A DNA stretch of 64,000 nucleotides from Cunninghamia lanceolata (lineage: Eukaryota; Streptophyta; Pinopsida; Cupressales; Cupressaceae): contig BSBN01000187.1 in assembly GCA_027924645.1 (NCBI GenBank), forward strand, positions 14,216,001-14,280,000, in the 5' to 3' direction. The translations under genes were made by a program, and so were the position numbers. Under the pieces are notes generated by a model. That model ran no database searches, was not told the origin of the DNA, and was given only the letters and a program-made list of their open reading frames with translations. This document shows, piece after piece, positions 10,824 to 21,355 of this stretch (the first letter of the stretch is position 1; each line of letters opens with the position of its first letter).

Positions 10824-12528
10824 AAACCTAAGTTCCATTATTTGTGCTTGCGTCAGCATCGTGAGAAGAATAGTCCCTGTTTGTGAACAACATATTGACA
10901 CTATCATCCTCCATACAATGTGGTTCATTGTATTCATCATAGGCAACAACATTATTATATAGAGATTGAGCAATCATACATTGTGATTGTGAGTGAGGCA
11001 TTTGACAAATTATGCACCATGGGATATCATCAACAATGTTAACAGCTTTCTTCAAAGGATCAGGAGTCTCCTTAACATTCTAAGTTCTTTTATTAGTTTT
11101 GTTGTTTGAGAGAATGGGTTTACAATTATGCCAATGAGTGTTATATGGCATATCATGCAATGATGGTCTCTTATCTTGTCTCTGGTAAACTTGCCTTTCT
11201 GAACCTATCCCCTTTTCATTTTTAGCAAGTCTATAACTCAGGTCCTTAACAACAGTTGTCAATTTATCCAAGTTCTCTTCAGAAGTAGATGCATTACTTT
11301 GAGCACTTTGAGACTTATTTGGATTTTGCAGAATCTTCACATCATCCCTTCTATTCATCTTCCCAGACATTTTCCTATTATTTTCAATGTTGGTTGCAAT
11401 TCTAAAAGCATCCCTGAGGCTGGTAGGACCCTTATCTCTTAACCCATAAGTTGTTTTAGCATCAAAAGCATTTATATACAGCACCATGCACATTGGTTCA
11501 TCAGGCCTCATGTGAAGTGGTAATTTGTTCAACACTTCAGTGAACCTAGCATTAAAATCTGCAACTTGCTCATTTGACCCCTTAGTAATACTGGTGAATT
11601 CATTTACAAAAAAGCTTGGATCAGTCTTATCACCATATTGCTCCTTAAAAATCCTTCTGAAATCATCCCATGATGAGATACTCTGGTCAGGCAGAATTTT
11701 ATACCACTCTCTAGCTTCATCAATCAAGGATTGCGTAAATAATTTCATAAAAACATCTTCATGCTCAACCTCAAAGTTGTCCATAACATTTTGAAAGGCT
11801 TTTAAATGATCCTCACCTAACACAACATTATTTCCTAAAAATCTTCATATCTAAGGTCTTACATGTTTATCAATGGGGGTAGGGTAACTAGGAATACCAT
11901 CAAAAACAAGCTGCCTGAATCTACCCAACTGCATAGGCTGCCTACCAAACTGATTAACATTGGCATTCCTATTGGCATTCTGATTTCTCACATTATTTAA
12001 TGGTACCCTAACATTGTTTACATTTTGTCTCTGACCATTCTGTTGATACTGGACTTCATTTCTTTGCTGGTTTCTCAGCACATTTGCATTGTCAAGGGTG
12101 GGAACTAAATCATGTTGAGCAATTTTCAGAGCTTGCACCTTTTGTCTCATATCATCTTTGATCTTTAATGCTTACAAATACTCTAATTCAACCCTCAAGC
12201 TCTTGATCTCTTCAGCTAATTGTTCATCTATGGGCATAGAAGAGGATGGCCCCATTCCATTTTGATCATCATCACCATCCCTTAGGGACTTAGTTTCTTC
12301 AAATCTATCTGAGGGATCTAAGAAAGGGCATTCCTAAAACACCTTTGACCTCATTCTCAATCTATCACCTTGTTGTCTTTCATATACATCTTGAATATCA
12401 GCTTTTGCGTTTGAAAAATAAGGTGCCTGCTACTCTGAAGATCTTGGATTATTTTGATTATTATCACAGTTTCTGGGGCTAGGAGAACCATCTTAACTAG
12501 CTTGAACAGTCCCTTTTTTCCAGTACAT
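10824..12528 (-). pseudogene. Gag of the Tat-like element
   Basis: A single minus-strand frame can be followed from an ATG at 12528 (MYWKKGTVQAS) to the chromovirus junction at 10824, with scattered stops. It contains an Asn/Gln-rich N-terminal part (11851-12150). A retrotransposon gag domain follows (11080-11823; DEAREWYKILPDQSISSWDDF, then the FKEQYGD and FNARFTEVLNKLP helices). Near 11000 is a short knuckle, CIICQMPHSQSQC, which has one residue fewer than the standard CX2CX4HX4C spacing. The protein would form the particle shell. Stop codons, including one near 11850 and one near 11077, make it non-functional. Confidence 0.8.
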
Positions 12529-12682
12529 CATTTTTTTGGGTAATTCTTCAAACAAAGGATTATGTAGGGATCTTCTCCATTGCATACAAATTTTACTTTA
12601 CCGGTTGGGAGATTTGTTCGTAGTCGCCACCTACAACTAGGAATTGTTTTCTTTTAAATTAGGGTCCTTACACAAAGTAGTC

Positions 12683-12702
12683 CCTAGTAGAGTCACCAAA
12701 TC
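12683..12702 (-). promoter_or_regulatory. Candidate primer-binding site of the Tat-like element
   Basis: Immediately inside the LTR border (LTR end TCCAACA on the minus strand) lies TTTGGTGACTCTACTAGGGA. It begins with the TGG needed to pair with a tRNA CCA end. I cannot identify the tRNA with certainty. Position and TGG start are the only support. Confidence 0.5.
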
Positions 12703-14040
12703 TGTTGGACTTTTTCCCATCTGGATGCTTCCCAGTTATCCCTACAAGGTAGCCATCATTGATCGACAGGATTCCTAGGCTAGAGGCCAATAGTACAGGA
12801 GATAGACTCTATAAATATCTCCTCTTCTTCTTAGGCTCTGCGGAACCAAGGGGGGTATTCCCTATTCAACATCCATGAAATGCATCTATGAGCTTGCTGA
12901 GATGTTGACACAAAGCAAATAAATCCTCTTTTAAGCAGACCAAAACTATGAAATAAGTGCAAGGGGCTAGCCTTAGGCCTATGTTTAGTTGTGAGATAGA
13001 GGATTTTGGTCCTAAAACTACTTCTAATGTCCTAAAGGTTTATACTTGAAGTTTGGATTTGTATTTGTATTTGGATGCAAGACTGGGACTTTGGGTTGTA
13101 ACCTCAATACAAGACCAGACTAGTGCCTATCCAGGGCTCGGAGTCAATAGATATATATATATATATATAGACTTAAAACAATAATCAGATTTCAAGGGGG
13201 GTTTGTAGTGTCTACCTTATAGATACTACCAAAACTAAGTATTCGGTTATTTCTGCTTACAAACATCCTCATTGCAATATATTCTTCCCAACACTTAACC
13301 CAAAACATTTAATCTACTCCTTGAGCATAAGTAAAAGATCAAGCATTCAATATAGCAAACCCATATCCTAGAATCTCAAACACCCTTTAGTTGTTTAGAT
13401 TTAGAAAAAGAACACATTCAACTTGGAGACAAATAACAGAATACATGCAATGAAGCATTACTCATTTAAATCAACTTGAAACTGATGAATTCTATGCATA
13501 AAACATTCAACATACAACTCATAAACTCACAAGGCACCAAAACAAAGCCACCAGCATAATTGTATCTTATTACAGCACCCAAAATTTGTCCAATTTTCAA
13601 CAACCAGAAATGAGTAACACAGTTTTCACTTTATAGCAAGACTGTGTACTCAACAATAATTACATGGCAATTCAAAAAAATTTCCAGATACACCGCACCC
13701 AAAAATGGTGCCCAAAACATTAAAAGCGCAGGCAGAACAAGAAGGAGAAACAAGTGAGTTCAGGAGATGTGCCACCGCTCATAGATTTTCCTCATAAATC
13801 TGGTAGTTAGCCCATCAACTCCATCGACCCATACCACTGCGAACCTGCCATTAATGGCTTACCAACTGATGGCCATCTGAAATGTAGCAGCTGCATGCTA
13901 CTGAAGCTTTCCCGCCTGAAAATAGTCGCAGATACAAAGAAAACCTTCGCTGCTGAGAGTTTAAAAGATGGCCGTCGATCTTCCTCAGTTCCCTGAGATC
14001 TGTAGCCTCAAAACACTTTAAAAAGTCATTCACCAATTAG
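12703..14040 (-). repeat. 5' LTR of the Tat-like element, inner part (outer end unresolved)
   Basis: The LTR border at 12703 reads TGTTGGACTTTTTCCC on the plus strand (so ...GTCCAACA on the element strand), directly followed inward by the candidate primer-binding site and then gag. An (AT)n run at 13149-13170 reads as a TATA-like stretch on the element strand and could mark the promoter. I could not find the outer terminus because the partner LTR is off-window; 14040 is only an arbitrary stopping point, and the LTR may extend to 15-16 kb. Confidence 0.5.
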
Positions 14041-14159
14041 AATGTGCCATGTAGGCACCCTAGGCTTCCATCGCTGACTTTTTCGCCATCTATTTTGCCC
14101 TCAAAATCCTTGCATATGTAGTTGAAAATGAGATTGTATATACATACAATCATTTGCAT

Positions 14160-15230
14160 ACAAGGCGGACCCCAAGACATTATGAAACAAATTTGAACCT
14201 GCATTTGGGTCTGGGCCTTGTATGTATCTCCCTTTGCACATTGGCATATACAACACACTTTACATACAAGCCACATACTTCAAATTATGATGAAGCATAT
14301 CGCAATCGCTTTGAAGTCCAACTTGTATCCTAACCCTTTGCATCTTCACTTTGTCTATTGCATATACAAACACAATATACATTCTACGGACCCCAGTCAT
14401 TTATCAATCGGATTGGAGAAATTTGAAGTCTAGGCCTTGTACCTTCATTCTCTTGTATATCGGGATATACAATGCCATATACATGCAAGCTGCGGACCCC
14501 CAAACCATTATGAAGCATATTGCAATTACCGTCAGGTCTGAGCCATGTATGTTCCTCTTCATATATAATCAATGTATGTTGCATATACAATGCAAACATA
14601 CAAGCAAATTATACATACAAATTGCAGAATTGTGCCCTTTATCAACCGAACTATATGTTCACTTTAGATCTAGCTTGTATATAAGGAATGTATGTTCGAT
14701 TGCATGTGCAAACATACAATCGCAAATATATAAGTGGTGGGCCCCAGCTTTGAATCACTTTCCTTTGCATGTCTAACTTTGCACATTTCTTCCTGTATGT
14801 TTCTTTGCATTTGTTGCTTGTATGTCCAAATGTACATTGGGAACATACAATCCCAACATACAACTGCGGACCTCACCCTGTTTCACAAATACTGCAAACA
14901 TTCTAGCCATGTCCACTTTGCATAATCCTCTTGTATATGCAAATGTATGTCATATATACAAATAACTTGTATATTGGAGATACAATCACCTTTGAATGTG
15001 CACCGAGCCCCACCTCTTGTATGATCCTTTAGCATATACAATTTGATCCTTTTACTATAGCAAATGTATGTTGGCCCTTTTGTATGTTGACTTTGCATGC
15101 GCCAGCCTTGTACCCTTGCAATGTACATCTCCTTTGTATGTGCGCAATGTATATTTTCTTTGCACGTTTTCCTTTGTATCTACCTGTTGCATGTCTAAAC
15201 ATACAACACAAATATAGATGCAAACCTTCT
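14160..15230. repeat. Degenerate repeat array rich in TTGTATGT / ACATACAA words
   Basis: Blocks beginning with variants of GCGGACCCC recur at about 14163, 14384, 14492, 14736, 14865 and 15003. Each is followed by TTGTATGT- and ACATACAA-type words in both orientations. Spacing is irregular, about 110-240 bp. Open frames across it on both strands are low-complexity by-products. It lies right of the Tat-like LTR border and may belong to that LTR's U3 region. Confidence 0.65.
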
Positions 15231-18192
15231 CATACAAGCAGGGAATATTCCCAGAATCTACGACAGATTCCTCAATGCATATAAAAACCCGATTTGCATT
15301 TAAAAGATTGCAATCAATCAATTTTTTACTTTTTTGAAGGCCAATTTAACATTTTTGGGCCTGCCAATGTACATTTGCACTTGTACATCACAAAGACACA
15401 TACATTCGATAGATTTCACCACTGCACAAAATGATTTTGGACTTAGCATCTTTTTCTCAAGCATGATGAGAAAAGGCGGTAAAGAAATGCATAAGGGTCA
15501 GTCAATCAATGAGCGCCTAGGCATGAAAATACAACTTAAACAACTGAGAACCCGCTACAGGAGGTCAACAACAAAATTAGAAAATAAAGCGCAAGACCCT
15601 ATGACTCAAAATTTTCAGGGTTTAAATGAAAAAATTTGCAAATGTTCAAGCTTAAAACCCTAATCCTAGGTGGGCACCAACACAACCGATGCCCGGATGA
15701 TGGTTAAGTCCCCCCTCATCTTAATCGTGATGGTTTTAACATCGGTTAAACTCCTTTGATGTGCTTCTGACATGCCAATGGCATTTGTCTTCGGTGAGAC
15801 TCTTCTCGTCGGTGAGCACTTACAAATTTTGGCCGATGCGCCGATGAACCAACTCCCTCGGTGAGACTACTCAACTTCGACGGACTTGTTGTGAGTCCCA
15901 ATGATTCACCAATGCACAACTTACTTTCTTTCTCTTCAACCGAACCCTAGCACATGGGGATGCTAGGTCAACCTACTATGCAAAAGCATTCTATCTGGAT
16001 CCTTTACACCGTTAGACACAAAAACAAAACAAATACTTGTATAATGAAGCCATTTCACTGATTTTGATAGAAATCGTACCAGTGGAATGCTTCACATCGA
16101 CATACTGCAACAATGGAAAGCACAGAAAGAATAGAAATCTACAGTTATACAAATTGTAGTTATTAGGAACGGAAATCAAATTGATGGAACATAATAGTTT
16201 TTATTTCTCCTTAGAACAATACACACTCACACACTTCTCCTTCCTCTCTTCCAATGGTTTCTTCCTCTGGTTGTTATCAACTCAACCTGCTAGCAGTTGG
16301 AAAACCAACCGATGCAAACAGTTGGGAGACCAACCGATCCAAAACTGCTTCAAACTGTCCTATTGCTCTGTTTTGGCACTATGTGATTACAATATGACAA
16401 AAGTGTGTTTTAAGTCACTTTGGACTTACAAAATGGGTTCTAGGTCCAAAAGGACCTAGAGAGAAATTGAAACGAAAAATGCATTGGTCAAATAGACCTT
16501 ATTACAAAAGAAAAAAGGATTTTCTAGGTGATCCTGTACTAAAACCCTAGGGTATTGTTTGAGATTACTATCCATTTTGAAAATGTTGTCATATGTATGT
16601 GTGTGACTGTCAAGGTGGTGTAAATTTGAGTATTGTCTATATGGACAATCCATTCCAAAGATGCAAAGTGCAATGATCAAGGTTTAGAAAATTATGCCAA
16701 GTCCACCAAATCCTAGGTAAATGATCTTGTTGAGGAAATATAGATTAGAGCATTTGGTTGAAGTTTTTAGGCTATCCTAACAATCATGTTAGTGTAAGGA
16801 AGTACCAATCTATCATTCAAGAATGCAAACATACCACATACATGATGGACTATATAACTACCAAGAAGATTTTCCTTCAAGTCTTCTGTATGGAAAATCA
16901 GTTACCATATGACTGTTATGCCCAATAGTACAGTCATTAGTGACTATCCATATTATGCTAGGGTCATATTTTAGGTTTCTAGGCAAGTTTTGAAGGATTG
17001 TCTTAATGTTATTAAAGTTACAAAGTGTCTTCATCAATGCAAATGTGGTTATAAGCCTTTGAAATTGTCATTTCTCAATGTTGATCAATCATTTATGACT
17101 ATTATAAATAGCATAGTCATGTTCTAAAATTGAAAATTATATTCTATAGATCTAAGGGATTATCATCATGGGGGTTTTATTATCTTCATGGGATTGATTA
17201 TTGATCCAATGCTTGATAATGTTCCCAATAAGACCTAACGTGCATGTTTCTTTCTATGACAATGGAAGAGGGCTTGCCACTCAGCAAGAACACACATCAT
17301 TCATTATACAAAAGGACTATTATACAAAAGAGTTACCCAACCACCTTGTGACAGTTATGTTAATAATTAGTTATAGCAGTCATAACATAGAAAATGGTCC
17401 AAAGCCCTATCATTGAGTTGAAGAAGCTATCCTTGTGCAAACTTTAAAGGTGCTGCCATGCAAATGTTGCATAAGACTATCATAGATAGGACTATCATAA
17501 AAATGGTTATACATTTGTTTGACCTTAGGTTTTGCTATATTATTATCATTTATTGTTTGGGGATTGTTCATACACCTAACTCATGGTTCTCTCATCACAA
17601 GAACAGTCTTGATAGCTAAATTAGTATGTAAAATATCATGTAGATTGCCCTAGAAGACTGTCACAAATAAATCAACAATAACACTATCATAAGTTTAGAG
17701 ACATCCATGGCATAATTTCCATCTTGAAACCTTCATTAATGTTGTCCTAGATCCCACATTATGATGAATAAGTCCTTGGGTGATGTATTACTAGGATAAT
17801 GATATAATCTTGTGCCAAAATGTCACCTTGTTGTCCTAGGAAGACTACCATGCCTAGCTAGTCATGGGCAACCATTGAACATGAAGAGTTATGCACATTT
17901 TTGGGATGTTATAAATTATGTTAAGGTGGTTTGAAGATTAAAAATAGTCATCACAACATCTACCATGGTCCAAGAAGGTAAACTCCATGCCCAATTTGAA
18001 ACTACTTGTAAAGGGCTTCATTCAAGTCATGATTTCTATCTTCACATGTCTTCCTCTAGACTTTGGGATATGGGTTATAACTTTTTACATGGGTCAAGAA
18101 AATGAACTACAAATTGATTTTTCAGAAGGTATGAACCTTATACATGTCTAGGACAACCTTATGAAGTATTTTAGAGACCTCCATGAATTTCT
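15231..18192. other. Anonymous non-coding sequence
   Basis: I see no credible gene, terminal repeat or RNA here. The part up to about 16000 may be the outer end of the Tat-like LTR. From about 16450 on, the sequence is AT-rich with no open frame supported by domain content. Confidence 0.5.
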
Positions 18193-18276
18193 ACCCTGAA
18201 TTTCTGCACCTTGTTATTCTACCTTGAATTTCTGCACCTTGTTATTCTACCCTGAATTTTTGCACCTTCTTATTCT
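18193..18276. repeat. 28-bp minisatellite, three units
   Basis: Three head-to-tail copies of a 28-bp unit of the form ACCCTGAATTTCTGCACCTT plus GTTATTCT, with one to three changes between units. Confidence 0.85.
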
Positions 18277-18717
18277 GCCCTAACCCTAACTCTACTAACA
18301 ATCAGAAGTTTGTAGAACCATGTACCAAGACAATTGTTAAATCATTGTGACTATTATCATTGTTAAAATTAGAAGTTTATAGAGCCTTATTATTCATTGT
18401 GACCATTATTCATTGTCATTATAAAAGTTCTAATTATCATTGTTTTATTAATCATGCTTGTAGAAATCATCATTATGTCAAGGAAACAAGCAAAGGCTCT
18501 AACACTAGAAGAGCATGAAGATGAGAATGAGAGGAAAAGAGAAAGAATGAGGTGAATTCAGAAAAGAAGGAAATTGTCAACCATACAAGAAGACATTCCA
18601 CCATTGCCAATTGAAGAGGAACATGACACATCTAATGAAGCTAAGAGAGAGATGGAATTTATGGAACAAAGGGAATGAATGCAAAACCTTCATTCAATGA
18701 GGAAAGTGAATCTCCAA

Positions 18718-18970
18718 GTTGGAGGCACTCCATCATCCACAGGTCAAGTTGAAGGAACACCATCATTATCTTCTCGAATTGGAGACACTCCATCTTTCAC
18801 AGGTGAAGTAGACGGTACATCTTCATTTTCTTCTCAACTTGGTGGCACACCATCATTCACATGTCAATTTGAAGTCACACCATCTTCTCTATCTCAAATT
18901 CAAGCCTTTTCATCTTTTTCATCTCCAATTGAAGGTACATCAACTATCCCATCTCAAGTAAATATTGAAG
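18718..18970 (+). repeat. Imperfect ~36-bp coding repeats (G-TPS-...-Q motif)
   Basis: Inside the transposase-like N-terminal segment, units encoding variants of GGTPSSTGQVE, GDTPSFTGEVD and GGTPSFTCQFE repeat about seven times. They give a Ser/Thr-rich, probably disordered linker. Confidence 0.75.
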
Positions 18971-19149
18971 AAATTCATAATGTTGAGTCAACTTACCAAT
19001 TAAAACACCTCCTAGAATTTTGCAATCAATATCAATGAGAATGTATTGAAGCCCATACATGATAAGATTCCTAAGCACACTTGCTAGAGATATGTGAATA
19101 AGATATGTAAATTATTCTTTGATAATTTAAATGAAATAGAAAGATGTCA

Positions 19150-19159
19150 ACTATTTGTT
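19150..19159. repeat. 10-bp target duplication, left copy (ACTATTTGTT)
   Basis: ACTATTTGTT here is repeated at 21346-21355. The left reading frame (ERCQLFV) continues as FVELMRNLKF after the right copy. Confidence 0.88.
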
Positions 19160-19729
19160 TTTGATAAAATAAGGTGGCAAAAACAAGGGGTCGAACCCTT
19201 ATAAGACAACCCAAAAAAGGGGAAAAAAAGGCTCATGAACAAAAGGAGCCACTAACATCAACTACATCATTGACAACTGATTAACAACAAAAAGTAAATA
19301 GTAGCAATCTGACAGAAGAGAGAAATAGAAAGCAAAGAAACAAAGCTAGGAAAAAACATCCTCCCAGCCTTTGGATAGGAAGTCATACATTTTATCAAAC
19401 TCTTTAGTCTTCTCTTCATCTATTCCATGTGCAAGGATGTCCTGCTCCTGGAAAAAACTCAAATTAACCATGGCTGAGTAGCTAAGTATTCTATTTATGA
19501 AGTGTTCGAGGGAGAGAAGCTTCTACTCAAGGGAATCCACACAGTTTCTTAGAGAATACATTTCATCCTCCTAATTGGCACCTTCCTCCTTAGCACCTTC
19601 CACAACCTTCTCAACAGTCATCCCCTCCCCATATTAAGTATGATCTCCAGGCACAGAATCACCACCATCAATGTCCTTAACTTGCATATCCTTTTCCTCC
19701 ACCCCTTCAATCTCCTCTGAGTCTATTTC

Positions 19730-21251
19730 CTACACTTCGATGTCTTCACCTTTAGACATCTCTCCCTTCTGAGTAGACGTATCTGAGTCGCTTTCAGAGT
19801 ATTCAATCAATCTTTCCTGAGGGGTTGGTTTGCCTACAATTTTTCTAGATCTTCTAACACTTGAAGTGTTACCCTTAGTCTTAGCTTTAGCCGTTTTAGT
19901 TTTGGCCTTTTTTAGTGGTCCCTCACTATCACTTTTATGATTCTTATGGGCCCCCATATCCCCCTCGAGTAAGTGATCTCCACAGTAGCCTCCACTTCCT
20001 TAAGTTGTCGTTTCTTTGATTTCACACTACCTTGGATGGAGAAGTATGAAGGTCCTTCATAGTAGTTTCTTCCAAGGATTCAGAAAAAGAAACCTCTTTC
20101 AAATTCTGGGTGGTAGGGGTAGAATCCATGGGTTTCTCAGAAGTGGTAACAACAATGGAGGGGTTATCCATAGGGATTTCAACAATGGTGGGATGAATGG
20201 GTTTCGGTGGACTCAAGGTGAGATGGAATTTATAAAGGCAGTGGATGAGGCTTTGGTGAAGGGGGATAGGCCACTTTGGGGGCTTCTTAACATGCTTAGC
20301 TTTCACATGGTGAATAGAGTGTTCCAAAGAAGACAACAGATAGAAAGAAAAGTTAATAAGAGCATTTCTCCTAAAGTGGTTAAGAAGTGGAAGGTGGTAG
20401 TTGTAAAACCTGGTATAGTGACCCTCCAAGGTGAAATACTTCATCAATAGGTAGCACATAACATCCCATGGCTCTGGTAACTTGGCACGGTCAAACCCTC
20501 CTTGATAAGAAACTAGCTCCTTCCCATCACTCAGAAATAAATTCTAATTTTGGGGGTCCACAACCCTCACCTTTGTCTTCAATTTTGTGCCTTTACTAGA
20601 AAGGCCAGTAGCCATTGCAATGACCTCCTCAGAAATCTCAAACCCAACTCTGCCAATTTAGACTCTGTGATTGTCCCATGAAAGGGCACACTATGCAGAA
20701 AGATTTTGGTCATGGCCATTAAGGCATTCCAAGAAAGGGATAATGCCTCCCCTTACAATAATGCCACACTAAGGTGTTATCCCTAAATTCACTGCAAGTG
20801 ATGGGTTCAGTTCGAATTCTATCCCCCCCATGATCAAAATTCCTTCAAAGCCATGTAGCAAAAGAGAACTAAACTTCCCAATTTGACATTCACAATGACT
20901 TTCTCCGATGTGTTGCTTTCGAGAATTATCTTCGCCAACCTTAGGAATAATAATAGTGAAATAAATGATAAAATTGATCGGCGTCCTTAAGTTATCATTA
21001 CTTGGATATGTCGCCACATTTCCCACTCTTTGCGTGTCCTTCCCATGCTTCAAAATCATCCATTTTAAGCTCTTGTCAACATCAATCAGCCACCTCGACT
21101 TGCCACAAGAGATCAACAATGCCAAAATGGCATCTATAAGAAGGGTACATTGTATCATCATTAAGATGTCCTTAATCAGCCACCTCAAACTACCACGAGA
21201 GATCAACAATGCCAATTTGGCATCCAGAATAAGAGTGTAATGTATCATCAT
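19730..21251 (-). pseudogene. ORF1-like protein of the retroposon, function unknown
   Basis: Read on the minus strand, one frame runs from 21251 to 20022 with stops. It includes a hydrophobic/charged part (HCECQIGKFSSLLLHGFEG), then IGRVGFEISEEVIAMATGLS, then YQGGFDRAKLPEPWDVMCYL and SLEHSIHHVKAKHVKK. After a shift the tail (19957 to 19730) is Lys/Ser-rich with a Glu/Asp end (AKTKTAKAKTKGN, IEYSESDSDTST), then Leu/Glu-rich stretches beyond. The EEVIAMATGLS block resembles in style the IT-x-V-TGL block of plant retroelement 'plant transposon protein' ORFs, also seen at 54811-57743. No function is assigned. Confidence 0.5.
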
Positions 21252-21262
21252 TAAGAGGTCCT
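21084..21262. repeat. Two-unit ~90-bp tandem duplication inside the retroposon
   Basis: Units start with AATCAGCCACCTC at 21084 and 21174 and both end in ATCATTAAGA-GTCCT. They duplicate about 30 codons of the minus-strand ORF. Confidence 0.85.
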
Positions 21263-21345
21263 ATCTTTTTGAATTAACTCCTTGATAGCCTGGGGATATT
21301 ATGGCATTGGCACCAACACCACCAATTTTCAAACTGCTAATCATG

Positions 21346-21355
21346 ACTATTTGTT
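21346..21355. repeat. 10-bp target duplication, right copy (ACTATTTGTT)
   Basis: Matches 19150-19159. The transposase-like coding frame restarts immediately. Confidence 0.88.

Larger units (their letters stand above)
1..12702 (-). mobile_element. Tat-like Ty3/gypsy retrotransposon internal region, interrupted, partial
   Basis: Minus-strand coding order is gag (12528 to 10824), a pre-protease region and aspartic protease (2432 to 1359), an archaeal-type RNase H (1461 to about 860), a linker, then the beginning of reverse transcriptase running off base 1. The element is split by a chromovirus at 2438-10818; joining 10824 directly to 2432 through one copy of TTGGC continues the frame without a shift. 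Many in-frame stops and one frameshift show it is dead. Assignment to the Tat lineage is inferred from the second RNase H type and gag style. The remaining RT, integrase and 3' LTR lie outside the window. Confidence 0.85.
18475..19159 (+). pseudogene. Transposase-like gene, N-terminal segment
   Basis: An ATG at 18475 opens MSRKQAKALTLEEHEDENER, a charged N-terminus with stops at about 18535 and 18676. Then comes a Ser/Thr/Pro-rich repeat segment, then EIHNVESTYQLKHLLEFC. A frameshift near 19035 is needed to continue into NENVLKPIHDKIPKHT and on to ERCQLFV at 19159. There the frame is cut by a retroposon; it resumes exactly at the second copy of the 10-bp duplication. The start choice rests only on being the first ATG of the frame. 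I recognise no named domain in this half. Confidence 0.6.
19160..21345 (-). mobile_element. Minus-strand retroposon inserted in the transposase-like gene
   Basis: A 2186-bp insert bounded by a 10-bp direct repeat. Its left end begins TTTGATAAAATAAGG; on the element strand this is a 3' end resembling LINE-type tails, with GGGTTCGACCCC and ATCAAAAACAA-like words. A variable-length target duplication longer than 5 bp and absence of LTRs favour target-primed reverse transcription. I see no endonuclease or RT, so it is a non-autonomous element, an internally deleted LINE or a retrocopy. LINE affiliation is inference. Confidence 0.7.

Noticed and set aside
13149..13172. (AT)n run as a stand-alone microsatellite of interest
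   Set aside because: Short and common; noted only as a possible TATA region of the Tat-like LTR.
14218..15321. Cluster of overlapping 60-140-codon frames on both strands rich in Cys, His, Ile and Tyr
   Set aside because: They arise from the TTGTATGT/ACATACAA repeat words in all frames; no domain content and no consistent strand.
15231..18192. Possible host gene in the gap right of the Tat-like LTR
   Set aside because: Checked both strands; the longest frames (for example 16181-16459) show no recognisable domain or coding-like composition.
20016..20450. Plus-strand 144-codon frame opposite the retroposon ORF
   Set aside because: The minus-strand reading has the coherent protein and joins the rest of the element; the plus frame is its mirror.
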